Assembly: GCF_905171775.1 (NCBI RefSeq)
Contig: NC_053492.1
Location: 326,456,720 to 326,520,719 of the forward strand
Source of the DNA: Rana temporaria
Lineage: Eukaryota > Chordata > Amphibia > Anura > Ranidae
Length of the DNA: 64,000 nucleotides
Direction: 5' to 3'
Shown piece by piece: positions 55,194 through 64,000 of this stretch. The notes beneath the pieces were generated by a model. The model did no database searches. It worked only from the letters and a program-made list of their open reading frames with translations, and was not told the origin of the DNA. Made by a program: the position numbers and the translations under genes. The first letter of the stretch is position 1. The number at the start of each line of letters is the position of its first letter.

Positions 55194-56284
55194 ATTGATG
55201 TTCAAAGTCCTGAAAGAACCCATCCACTTCCCCTGTATTGTCTTGGTAGGGCTTAAAGTCCTTCCTGGAAATTCTTTGGGTCTCCCGTACTGCAAGGAGA
55301 GACACAGGGGTAGAGGCTTGTTTTTTTTGCGGTCTCACGTTCCTTTTGTTTTTTATGTGCCTGTAACAGTCACCACCGTTTATGATATCCCCATTCCATC
55401 GCCCCACGACAGCTTATCCGACAGTCCGACAGACATCAGACATGATCCATCTCATTTCCCAGAATAACGAGACAAGCTCTGTTTCTGGTTTCAAAATGTA
55501 TGAATGACTTTAATGGTTCCTTAGCTTTCTCATATACAGTACAAGCATGTTACAGTAATCAAAGGAACAAAGACACACTCCACCCACACATCACACAAAG
55601 GGGCTTCAATCACATTCTTTTAGATAATGACATTCGGGTGAGTTAATTATCCCCCAGACGTCCTGTCTCCAAACAAGTTCCCCTCACCTGTTACACAAAA
55701 CACGTTCCTTTACTAAACATAATTGACATGCTAATTCCCTACCCCTGAAAGGAGACATCTGACCTTTCAGACTTAATTAGTACAATGGACACAAACAGTA
55801 TAAAAGTATTAGCATCACACAATGGAATGTCTAGGAGAAGACGCAATTAACACCTCAAAAGCATGTGTCCCCCCCATTGAATGAAAACACTCCAATTGGA
55901 GTCAGACTTTAACAACTTGTAATATTCCAAGATATCCTGCAAAACATCAATTATTATTTATCAGTCACTCTATGCCCAAAAGGGGCACAGGGTGACCCAA
56001 GAGTCATTAGTGACGCTGGCACAGGAGTACCCCTCATCCTTCCAAAGTCTCTGGGTGTCACGGGTCATTCTGTTACAGTGCCTTTTCTGCAAGCTTTTTT
56101 CGGTGGTGGAATCCATCAGAGTTGCCATCCCTTCCTCATACCAGACAGCCCAAGGGCTGGGAGTTTCTGGTCTGTCTTCGCTGGAAAGTGCCTGACCCCC
56201 AAGTGTGGTCAACTCCTCCCACTCGCTGTTTTCCTCCAGCAACTGAACATGCTGGTCCTTATTCAGAGACCTGGTTGAGACCAA
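55194..56284 (-). pseudogene. Gypsy gag N-terminal part (two pieces)
   Basis: The start at 56284 reads MVSTRSLNKDQHVQLLEEN and a ~95-residue acidic N-terminus. A second piece at 55194-55361 reads ETQRISRKDFKPYQDNTGEV, then DGFFQDFEHQCEL, which continues on the other side of the hAT at 39486. An LTR-like block (55362-55946) separates the pieces. Gag forms the particle. A stop and the insertion break it. Confidence 0.65.
55362..55946 (-). mobile_element. LTR-like block (possible solo LTR) in gag
   Basis: Begins TGTAACAGTC and ends CCTGCAAAACA, so it has TG...CA ends. On the minus strand it has an ATTAAA polyadenylation-like word followed by a ttctgggaaatgagatgg U5-like end. No clean TSD was found at these bounds, so they are uncertain. 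It could be a solo LTR of another retroelement or a diverged part of gag. No coding content. Confidence 0.4.
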
Positions 56285-56407
56285 ATGTTATAGCTCTTTC
56301 TTGGAGACTGCTTGCTGTCCAATGGTGATACTCTGGGGCCTCAGTGCTCCTGGTGTTCAGACTTTTGTCAGCCATCTTGAGCATTCTCGTCCCGCTGATG
56401 CCAACCA

Positions 56408-56887
56408 ATTGTAACAGACCTCCGTCCTCAACTATGTCTGCCATAAATGCTTCCTCTGTCTGGTATCAAACGATCCAAGACCTTTCAGCCCACCCAGTCA
56501 CTTGCTGTAACTCAGTGTAGGATGAAAAACAGACACTTTATTCAAACACATGTAACAACAGATTTTCAACTCAGGGACACTCCCCCCACCCTTGGATTCA
56601 GGGCGAGGTAAACTGTCCAATAACAATAGACACACAGGTCAGGTGTATTCAAACTTCTCATCAGTTAACAGTCTTATGAGCAGGGAGGGGCTGCTGGAGG
56701 AGTTCCACCCTCCACCTAGACATACATCCCATAATGTATTTTTCTCCCAAGGCCAACAGACACAACACAACAATGGAATACAACCACAACCAAAGTGACT
56801 CCCATCCCAGTGACACTTGGCACAAACACTTGTAGGCTTGGTGCTAGGGAACCGTAGGGCAATCAGGGGAGTAGGGTCTCCGTAACA
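56408..56887 (-). repeat. Gypsy 5' LTR (right)
   Basis: TGTAACAGACC...CTCCGTAACA, 480 bases, matching the left LTR with many point differences (for example caggactatatccgctgtaaatg versus caactatgtctgccataaatg in parts). The minus-strand sequence after it starts ttggttggcatcagcggga, a candidate primer-binding site. The LTR divergence implies considerable age. Confidence 0.85.
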
Positions 56888-56892
56888 CTTAC

Positions 56893-57136
56893 ATTTAAAT
56901 TCTTTACTTATTAAATATTGGTGGTCAGTAGCACTTTAATTGCTCGCCCCTCCCTCAAAAAACAAGACAAAAACAATCCCACAGTGGCAATATAATACCC
57001 CCCACCCCCTCAATCCTTAAAAAAGGTCTCATTGGCGGTCTGACACCTTCACCCCCTTCCAGTCCAGGCCAACCCAAATTTAATTTGTATTATTTTTTGA
57101 GACAGAGAGAGCTTTGTTTTGGTGGCATTTAAAGTG
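56893..57136. other. flank with a short MITE-like remnant
   Basis: Right flank of the Gypsy element. The words gagagctttgttttggtggcatttaa (in parts) near 57105 resemble the TTAA MITE body; the rest is unassigned. Confidence 0.35.
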
Positions 57137-57139
57137 TAA

Positions 57140-57552
57140 TGCCCTGTGCACACGACCGGTTTTCCCGTCGAAATAAACTCAGACGGGTTTTCCGACGGAG
57201 TTCTGACAGAATTCCGCTCAAGCTGTCTTGCATACACACGGTCACACTTAAATTCGGCCGTCAAGAAAGCGGTGACGTACAACACTACGACGAGCCTTGA
57301 AAAATGAAATTCAATGCTTCCGAGCATGCGTCAAATTGTTTCCGAGCATGCATGTTTTCTCTACGTCGGAATTCCATACAGACTTTGATAGGATTTTTTT
57401 CCGTCGGAAAAATTGAGAACATGTTCTCTATCTAATTCCGTCAGAATTTCAGACGGAAAAATTCCGATAGGGCATACACACGGACGGCATATCCGATGAA
57501 ACGCTTCCGTCTGACTTTCTCCATCAGAAATTCCGCTCGTGTATACAAGGCA
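57140..57552. mobile_element. PIF/Harbinger-type MITE (TAA TSD)
   Basis: tgccctgtgcacacgac at the left is the inverse of ctcgtgtatacaaggca at the right; TAA at 57137-57139 and 57553-57555. Internal tccgtcggaaaaat words are repeated and inverted. Non-coding. Confidence 0.75.
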
Positions 57553-57555
57553 TAA

Positions 57556-58016
57556 GTAAACCCCTCTATTGTTTTCAGCCAAGGAAGCTGCCATCTTTGT
57601 CTCTGTTTAATCTACAACAGCCATGATGCTGCACATGTGATCAGTTACGACACTAGCCATTGGATGGTTTGACAGTTTGGTTAAGAGCACAAACAAATGG
57701 GAGTGTTACATTTCCGACACGTGCCAGAAATGAATCTGTTTTAGGGATGGATTTACTTTACTCTTTAATCACCACTGGGTGCTATATAAACAAAAAAAAA
57801 TACCAAAAATTTAGAAAAACCCCACATTGTTCTTGGTTTACGTTTTCCCATGAATTTAGGGCAAAATGTATTATGCTACATTTATTTGGTAAAACAAAAC
57901 ATTTGTTTAATTTCTTACTTGTTCAAAAAATTGTGGCAAAAAAATTAGAACTTCAAAAAACTCACCATACCTTTTATTAAATTCCTTGGAATGTTCACTT
58001 TCCAAAATGGGGACAT
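57556..58016. other. unassigned AT-rich stretch
   Basis: A 106-codon frame (57660-57980) lacks any recognised domain and looks incidental. I see no repeat termini. Confidence 0.35.
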
Positions 58017-58019
58017 TTA

Positions 58020-58354
58020 GGCTCCTTTCACACTGGGGCGTTATTCAAGCGTTTTTTGAGCGAAGCCTCGTCTGCAATCCCAATGTGTTGGTAAAGCACT
58101 GCTAAGACCCTAAATGTTTTAGGGCATTTTTGCAGTGCCTCAGTGTGAAAGGGTAAGGCGTTTTTACAGCGCTTTCAATTCATTTCAATGGAGAGGGGCG
58201 TTTTTTGAGCGTTTTTTTTCAGCGCCAAAAGGATCCATTGAGATGCATGTGTGAAAGGGTCCATTGAGATGCATGCAGAGCATTTTATGAGCGTTTTAAT
58301 ATCGCTATTTTTAACGCTAAAATGCTGTAAAAACGCTTCAGTGTGAAAGGGGTC
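58020..58354. mobile_element. PIF/Harbinger-type MITE (TTA TSD)
   Basis: ggctcctttcacactgg / cagtgtgaaaggggtc inverted tips with TTA at 58017-58019 and 58355-58357. Internal gcgttttttgagcg words repeat. Same tip class as 32891-33232. Confidence 0.78.
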
Positions 58355-58357
58355 TTA

Positions 58358-59589
58358 GGGGATATGTGTACTGTCCTGGCCTTTTAGGGCCTCAAGAAAT
58401 TAGATAAGCAGTCAGTACATCAGGATTAATCAATTTTCAAAAATATATACCTAGGGCTGAAACAACTAATCAACAATCGATTATGAAAATAGTTGTCAAC
58501 TATTTTCATAGTCAATTAGTTGGTTAGCCAATTAGTTGGCCTGCATACAGAATGCATTATTTGTTTATATATCAGGAAATACAGAGCAGCACACATACAG
58601 CTCAGTACACTGTTTATACATGTCAGCATACACACATACATCTCAGTACACCATTCATACATGTCTTTAAGTGCCTGAAAACTTGTGACTGTAAATGTGT
58701 CAGGGGCAATGCCTCATGGGACATGTAGTCCTGGGCAGGAGAAGGAAGAGATTTAAAGTGCTACTAAAGGCAGAAGTTTATTTTACCTTGCTATAGTGGC
58801 ACGTTATACTATGCTTTGCAGCTTGCTATAGGTGCACTCTGAGGTGCCAGAAGAGCCAGTGGGGGGGACCCCATAAGAGGAGAATCAAGGCTACTCTGTG
58901 CAAAACCAAGTATGACAAATTTGTTTATTATGACATATGTAGGCCCAGACCTCACCGGGGAGGCCGCTATTCCTGATAGCGGCAATGGCTTATCCTGTAC
59001 AGGTGCGTCAGCTAAAACAGGTGAGGAAGGTACTGAGCCAGTATTGCTAGAGCCTTCTGTCTCAAGTGGCGATGCCTTTTTTTTTTTTTAAACATACTGT
59101 TTAAGCAAAGCTGAGGTACCTCAGAGCATATACTTCTGTGCTTAGTTTAGCAATCTACATAAAGTATGCAACTTCAAACACAGTTTCAATGCCCAAGTGA
59201 GTGTCTCTCTTGGTGTTTACCAGCCCAACCACATGGAGTCTCATGTGTCCCTTGTAGTGCTGCTGTATCCATTCACGGAGAAAGCCTGCTGGCATCTGTA
59301 GTTCCTTCATGGCGTTTGAATTGGCGCCATTTTCGTGCACACGCCCCTACTCCGATCGACCAGGCAATGGTGGTGATCGTATAGGTAAGTTTTTCTCTCC
59401 CCTGTCCCTTCAAGCCGTCAGGTAGAAGCCCTTAGCTTAGCATAGTAATGGCTGTTTAAACCTGTGTAGTTTGTTCCCCATTACTAGCCTCTGTGCCACC
59501 TGTAGTGTTCTGAGAGGGGGAGGGGAGGAGGAGACACTGAAGCCAGGCTTTACAGCAGGGAAATTGAGCTTAGCTGACATAACACGCAT
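58358..59589. other. unassigned intergenic stretch
   Basis: Contains an inverted word pair at 58460-58530 (caactaatc...aaaatagttg / caactattttcatag), short repeats of acatacagctcagtacac at 58590-58660, and otherwise no recognisable gene or element. I looked for exons with plausible splice sites and coding bias and saw none. Confidence 0.35.
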
Positions 59590-60577
59590 GGTGAGTTCAC
59601 AACTCGTTACTCCCCCCAGTGGCGGCATTTAGAGAAGACACTTCTCCTTGGTCCAACATCTGGCGACTTAGATAGTCCGCTTGCCAGTTTTCTACACCCG
59701 GAATGTATACAGTCGACAGACCTGGCACGCTGCACTCTGCCCACAGCAGGATGTGAGCGACCACCAATGCTGCAGCCGAGCTTCTTGTTCCTCCTTGATG
59801 GTTGATATACGCCACCGCCGTGGCGTTGTCCGACTGGATCCTGACTGGACATCCCTGCAGCTTCTGTGACCATGTGGAGAGGCACTGCCTGATCGCCCGA
59901 AGTTCCAGCACAGGAAGAATCGGCAGGCGGGATTCTTCCTGCGTCCAGGGACCTTGTATCGACTGTAGGCCTCAAACTCCCCCCAACCGGTCAGGCTGGC
60001 TTCCCGGACTGAAGGGCCAGAGATTTCAGCCACCATATCAGGGAAGCCCTAACTACCTGGCTCACCCTGATTTGACAATCCAGGGACAACAGATATTTGT
60101 CCCATTTGGACAGGATGTCTTTTTGCAAGACTCAAGTGTGGAATTGAGCATACAGTACCGCCTTGAAGGTGGCTACCATGAGACCCAGGACTTGCATGCA
60201 AAAGCACAGCGATGACCACCTGCGGGATGCCAACAGCTTCACCACAGTCTGAAGAGTCTGCAACTTTTCCAAAGGGAGAAAAACCTTTGCCTCTGAGGAG
60301 TCCAGAATCAAGCCCAGGTATTCCAGGCGCCGAGTCAGCACCAACACCGACTTCTGGAGGTTCAGTCCCCATACTCTTGAAGGGTCTGACTGGCAATCGC
60401 CACATCCTCCTCTAATTCTGACACTGAAGCTGCTCTCAGAAGGAGGTTGTCCAGATAGCCCACGATAGTCTCAGAAGAGCCAGAATCGGGGCGAGCACCT
60501 TGGTGCCGACGCTAGGCCAAAAGGGAGAGCCACAAATTGGTAGTGGTCGTTCCCGACTGCAAAGCACAGAAATTTAG
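59590..60577 (-). pseudogene. DIRS RT/RNase H fragment (DIRS-3)
   Basis: Minus strand: RNase H LELRAIRQCLSTWSQKLQGC, IQSDNATAVAYINHQGGTRS and the end VENWQADYLSRQ (59597-59911). Upstream, LEYLGLILDSSEAKVFLP and a connection region (60132-60347), then VALPFGLASAP and a GNDHYQF segment near 60500-60570. Frames shift several times. It resembles DIRS-2 but retains the RT/RNase H connection that DIRS-2 lacks. Cut on the right at 60577 by PLE Z. Confidence 0.8.
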
Positions 60578-61299
60578 AAAGAGGTGTGAGAATTGGAAAA
60601 TGTATATGGTGCTGCCAACATCCTTACATATAATCAAAAGAGATGTGCAACTAGTGCACAGGGAGTTGCCCCTTAGGACCTTTTAGGCATAAAAAATATT
60701 AAAGGGAGTGGGAATATGTAAAAAAACGCACATAAGTGCTAACTTTATTAAAGGTAGAAAAAACCATAGACATACATGGAAATACAAAATTTATTTGAAA
60801 TAAGGTAAATTAATCAATTGAATACAAGATACAAGTATCAGCCCGAAAGCTTACAATCCACTGCCCAAAGTAGGATTAGGGTCAAGTGGACAGAATTACA
60901 GCATAACATCCCAACATGTTTCAGAGATTCACAAAAATATTCCTTTGTCAGGGGAGGCTTTATGCAGTGGGTGACATACTTCTTGTCTGTATTGTATAAC
61001 AATATTTTGTATAATCACATTGAAGCACTATACATTTGTTACTTTATATAATATTTTTAGGCTAAAGATACTCACATAGATACGAATCATTGTGCGGCAA
61101 AGTAAAAACAACATTGGCAATGCAAGCTGGCTGGGGGGTCCACAGAGATGGGCATGCTCAGGGCCAAATGCTGCTACTGCATTCACAAGAGGTGCCTTCT
61201 TGTGTAACTGGCAGTGAAGATGTACTGTTCATGATGAAATTGACAAAAAATAAAGTACTTTACGTCAGTCCTATATAGGTGTCCAAAAAACAAAAGAGT
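60578..61299 (-). mobile_element. PLE Z inverted left arm
   Basis: Starts AAAGAGGTG, the same tip as the other two palindromic insertions, and interrupts DIRS-3. On the minus strand it holds a hammerhead-like motif and then a segment (61079-61299) that is the inverse of 63709-63870. The junction with plus-strand PLE coding sequence lies at about 61300. Confidence 0.65.
60909..60956 (-). ncRNA. hammerhead-like motif of PLE Z
   Basis: Minus strand: CTCCCC, CTGACAA (core CUGAnGA with G to A at the sixth base), a loose stem II around tatttttgtga, GAAA, CATG, TT, GGGA. It occupies the same relative place as the motifs in PLE Y and the dimer. A conserved core G is lost, so activity is unlikely. 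Confidence 0.45.
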
Positions 61300-61830
61300 G
61301 GTCATCTACAGGAGGGCCCCCTCTGTGGGTGACAAGGTAGTCTCAAGTGAGTACAAATCTCACAAAGGCAACCCCTGCAAAACACTGGGAACATTCCCAT
61401 GCGGCGGATGTGCGTACTTCTAGTACATGGCTAGATGCAAACATGTGAACCTACCCAACGGCCAATGTTTTCATCCCAAACACTACGTAAATGCGGATGC
61501 TATTATGTTGGAAAAACAAAAATGGAATTCTGGAAAAGAATATACCAACATCTTACCACCATAAAAAAAGTGACCCGGTTGCAACCATTGGCCGACATAT
61601 GGCTTTGGTTCACCCAAAACTTACCCCCAAAGTTCATTTTCTTGCTCTCGACCGTATCCACCCTGGCTACAGAGGAGACGACTTTAACAAACGTCTCCTC
61701 CAATGTGAGCTCAGGTGGATATTTAACCTACAGGGGACTCAGCCTCCAGGCCTCAATGAGGCATTACATTTTCGACCATTTTTATCTGGATTCACTTCAG
61801 GAGTCTGTGAACTCAATCTATAGGGGTTTT
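61300..61830 (+). pseudogene. PLE Z linker and GIY-YIG endonuclease C-terminus
   Basis: Reading across frames: a RRAPSVGDKVVSS-type linker start, CKTLGTFPCGGCAYF with CxxC, HVNLPNGQCFHPKHYVN, then CGCYYVGKTKMEFWKRIYQH (GIY-YIG core with R--QH), TIGRHMALVHP and a C-terminal GDDFNKRLLQCELRWIFNLQ and GLNEALHFRPF. This C-terminus differs from PLE X, Y and the dimer, so Z is a fourth family. Two frameshifts. RT is absent because of 5' truncation. Confidence 0.8.
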
Positions 61831-62388
61831 ATTCCCCCTTTTCTTGTCCTTTCCATCCCCGGAACCCCAGTGTCTACATCAATGTATTAATGCATTCTCT
61901 GTATCTCTTTCTTAAAAAAGGTTTATGTTCTCTTGTGTCCCCCCTATCTCCCTGACACCATCACAATTTGTTTCAAAGTTTTTTAATGTTACATATACAG
62001 TATCACTGTATATGTTATCTCTCTTACTGTATTTAATGTTTTGTTGATGTTTATTATTATTCCTTGATTTTATTATTAATTTACATCTTTGTACATACAA
62101 CGTTGTAATCTTTCATCTGTTTTGTCTTTCAATCATTTACCAGCAAACTGTCTGTTGCTGGCCTCGGTAGCTATAACTGCTGTTTGTATAGTTTTTTTCA
62201 CATTATATTCTCATTCCTCCTTTTTTTCCTTTCTAGTGATTTATGTAATGCCAGATCTACATTGCATTGTAAGCAAGCTGGCTGAGATTCCCCCTCTGTC
62301 CACATGGTGGTGCTATGCAGAGCTCACAGGCCATGCTGCATTCTTTGCAGACACCTGGCAAATAAGTTTCGTCCGTGTGTGGCGGGTG
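61831..62388 (+). other. PLE Z 3' non-coding region
   Basis: AT-rich sequence after the GIY-YIG remnant, with acagtatcactgta-type small hairpin at 61998. It continues past the hAT insertion to the inverted segment at 63709. Confidence 0.5.
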
Positions 62389-62900
62389 CAGGGCAGGACT
62401 TAGGGTGGTGGGGGCCCCTGGGCTTGAGTGTTGAAGGGGCCCCCTGGAGCCGAGAATTGGGGGGGGTCGACGTTGTTGAGCGGGGGGGCGAATTGAAATG
62501 CATTAAAGTTGTTGAGCGGGGGGGGGGGGGTTTTGCAGTTGTTGAGCGGGGGAGTGCCTCTCACCTGTGCCAACAGCCGGGGCAACAGACTGTCATTAGC
62601 CCGGCTCTCGGCTTTCTTCCCTTCAGCTGCCACAGTCCTCCACACACGGCCGCTCCGGTTCCTCCTGCTTCCGTGCTGCCTCCTCTTGCAGTGCAGGAAA
62701 ATTAACTCTTTTGCGGGACTGCGGGAAGAAACTGTCTGTGTGGGAAAGTCCCTCAGAATCCGTGCGTGTTGGGAGGTATGCGCAGGGCCGCCATCAGGAA
62801 TTTTGGGGCCCCTTACACAGCTTAAGGCATGGGCCCCCTGGAGCAGAGAACCGGGGCGGGGGGGTGCTGCCGCTTGAAATTGAGAAGCGGGGAAAAAAAA

Positions 62901-62961
<61 letters not shown>

Positions 62962-63492
62962 AAAAGGGGGGTAGCCATCCGGGACCCTGGGGACCTCTAG
63001 GCCCTTCCTTTAATAAAGAAAAAATAAACCTCTGGGCCCTTTAATAAAAAAATACATAAAAAAAGGGAGGTTGCCTCTGGGCCTTTTAATAAAAAATAAG
63101 AAATATAAACAAAAATAAAAAAATAAACATTTATAAAAAAGGGGGGGGGGGGTTGCCACATGGGGCCCTCTGAGCCCTTTAATAAAAAAATATATATAGA
63201 AAAAAAATGTAAATTTTTTTATAAAAAAAAAGGTGGGTTGACATTCGGGGGCCCTGGAGACCACTGGGCCCTTTAATAATAAAATATACACACACATTAT
63301 ATATATATATATATATAACATTTTTTTTTTATATATATAAAAAAAGGGGGGTTGCCGTCCGGGGCCCTGGGGACCTCCGGACCCCTAAAAAAAAAAAAAA
63401 AAATTTTTTTTTTTTTTTTTTGAAGGGGGACCCCTATTGAGTGGGGCCCATGGGCTTGAGCCCAGTCAAGCCCAATGGTAAGTCCGGCCCTG
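62389..63492. mobile_element. non-autonomous hAT element (1.1 kb) with 8-bp TSD
   Basis: cagggcaggacttag at the left and taagtccggccctg at the right; ggcgggtg flanks at 62381-62388 and 63493-63500. Inside are subterminal ggggcccctgggcttgag and its inverse, an (AT)n tract, and a degenerate tandem array of gggccctttaataaaaa units (62990-63400). No transposase. Confidence 0.85.
62905..62955. repeat. (AT)n microsatellite
   Basis: About 25 uninterrupted TA units followed by A-rich sequence, within the hAT element. A second shorter tract lies at 63296-63318. Confidence 0.95.
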
Positions 63493-63708
63493 GGCGGGTG
63501 GCATTCCTCTCCCATCCCGCATGCCATTCCCACTAGGCAGGGCTTCTCCACGTCACCAGACCCGACTTTTGCCAGGCATCTGGTGTATGTATATCCGGCG
63601 GTGACGCCGAGACGTGTGACATTATCGCGCATGTATGGACGTGGTTACACCGCGCGTCTCTGCCTCAGACTGATTATTATCTCTACTCAGTTTGTCCATT
63701 TCCTGTAC

Positions 63709-63870
63709 TCTTTTGTTTTTTGGACACCTATATAGGATTGACGTAAAGTACTTTATTTTTGTCAATTTCAATTTGTCAATTTTTGCATGCCCATCTCTCT
63801 GGACCAGCCAGCCAGCTTGCATTGCCAATGTTGTTGTTTTTACTTTGCCACACAATGAATTGTATCTATG
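63709..63870 (+). repeat. PLE Z right inverted segment
   Basis: actcttttgttttttggaca through ctttgccacacaatgaat is the inverse of 61079-61299, about 60-70 bases shorter owing to a deletion. It marks the start of the right arm, which continues beyond an insertion at 63880 and out of the window. Confidence 0.75.
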
Positions 63871-63879
63871 CGAGGATCT

Positions 63880-64000
63880 TTAAAGGGGTGGTTCACCCTA
63901 AAAACTACTTTTTCTTATTACACTGGCCCCCCACATTACAATACGATTAAGGCTATTAGTTTTTTTTTTGATGCTGTACATACCTTTGTACAGCATATTC
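63880..64000 (+). mobile_element. TTAA element (T2/Kolobok-like tip), cut by window end
   Basis: TTAAAGGGGTGGTTCACCCT begins at 63880 and the sequence continues to the window end. The TTAAAGGGG-TGGTTCACC tip is familiar from frog T2/Kolobok-type MITEs. Only the left tip is visible. Confidence 0.6.

Larger units (their letters stand above)
33329..56887 (-). mobile_element. complete Gmr1-like Gypsy LTR retrotransposon (minus strand) with nested insertions
   Basis: It is bounded by LTRs starting TGTAAC and flanked by cttac (33324-33328 and 56888-56892), a 5-bp TSD. On the minus strand the order is 5' LTR, gag, protease, integrase, reverse transcriptase, RNase H, purine tract, 3' LTR. Integrase before RT is the Copia order, but the motifs are Gypsy type; this is the hallmark of the Gmr1 group. 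Insertions: a palindromic PLE-like unit, a TTAA element, a 15.7-kb hAT locus and an LTR-like piece. About 5.5 kb is Gypsy. Many frameshifts: inactive. Confidence 0.85.

Noticed and set aside
33329..56887. Endogenous retrovirus with envelope
   Set aside because: RNase H leads straight to the purine tract and LTR; no envelope-type frame, signal peptide or transmembrane segment is seen.
57660..57980. 106-codon plus-strand frame
   Set aside because: Low-complexity, AT-driven, no recognised domain and no neighbouring gene structure.
58358..59589. Host exon candidates
   Set aside because: Short open frames only, no convincing splice pairs, no recognised protein motif.

Overview
The window looks like repeat-dense intergenic DNA from a large vertebrate genome. 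The mixture of DIRS, Penelope-like (PLE), L1/Tx1-type LINE, Gmr1-like Gypsy, hAT, PIF/Harbinger, piggyBac and Tc1 copies points to an amphibian, most likely a ranid-like frog. That assignment is inference from remembered repeat families, not a search result. I found no host gene, no tRNA or rRNA, no CRISPR array and no bacterial-type operon. Nearly every recognisable coding segment belongs to a transposable element.

Layout. 1-3.4 kb: 3' part of a DIRS element (RNase H, tyrosine recombinase, terminal repeats) split by a TTAA-flanked piggyBac-type MITE. 3.4-24 kb: an old minus-strand PLE (X) cut by three insertions: a plus-strand PLE (Y, 4.33-16.07 kb), a minus-strand DIRS (17.16-23.44 kb) and a LINE fragment. 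PLE Y itself holds a full-length 5.8-kb L1-type LINE with 16-bp target-site duplications (TSDs). 24.8-28.2 kb: two GC-rich foldback elements of one family. 28.2-33.3 kb: MITEs, an L1 fragment, a Tc1 fragment and the 5' half of a piggyBac element. 33.3-56.9 kb: one complete minus-strand Gypsy element with LTRs and a 5-bp TSD, holding a 15.7-kb hAT locus (8-bp TSD), which in turn holds a 9.5-kb palindromic PLE dimer (16-bp TSD). 57-64 kb: Harbinger MITEs, a DIRS fragment, a third PLE locus with inverted arms, a non-autonomous hAT element and a TTAA element cut by the window end.

Most interesting points. (1) Three PLE-type insertions share an architecture: an inverted (head-to-head) copy whose outer end is the same AAAGAGG motif. 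In the two that lie wholly inside the window, AAAGAGG directly abuts a 14-16-bp TSD and the other end carries a single-copy tail of about 170 bp. (2) The Gypsy element has integrase upstream of reverse transcriptase and a SCAN-like capsid segment, as in the Gmr1 group. (3) Hammerhead-ribozyme-like motifs occur in three PLE families. (4) The abundant TTAA MITEs can be tied to piggyBac through a related copy that still encodes a transposase N-terminus. (5) A ~340-400-bp direct repeat brackets PLE Y in the geometry of an unusually long TSD.

The parts act as a stratigraphy of nested insertions rather than a pathway. In many cases the empty site can be read by removing the insert together with one copy of its TSD.
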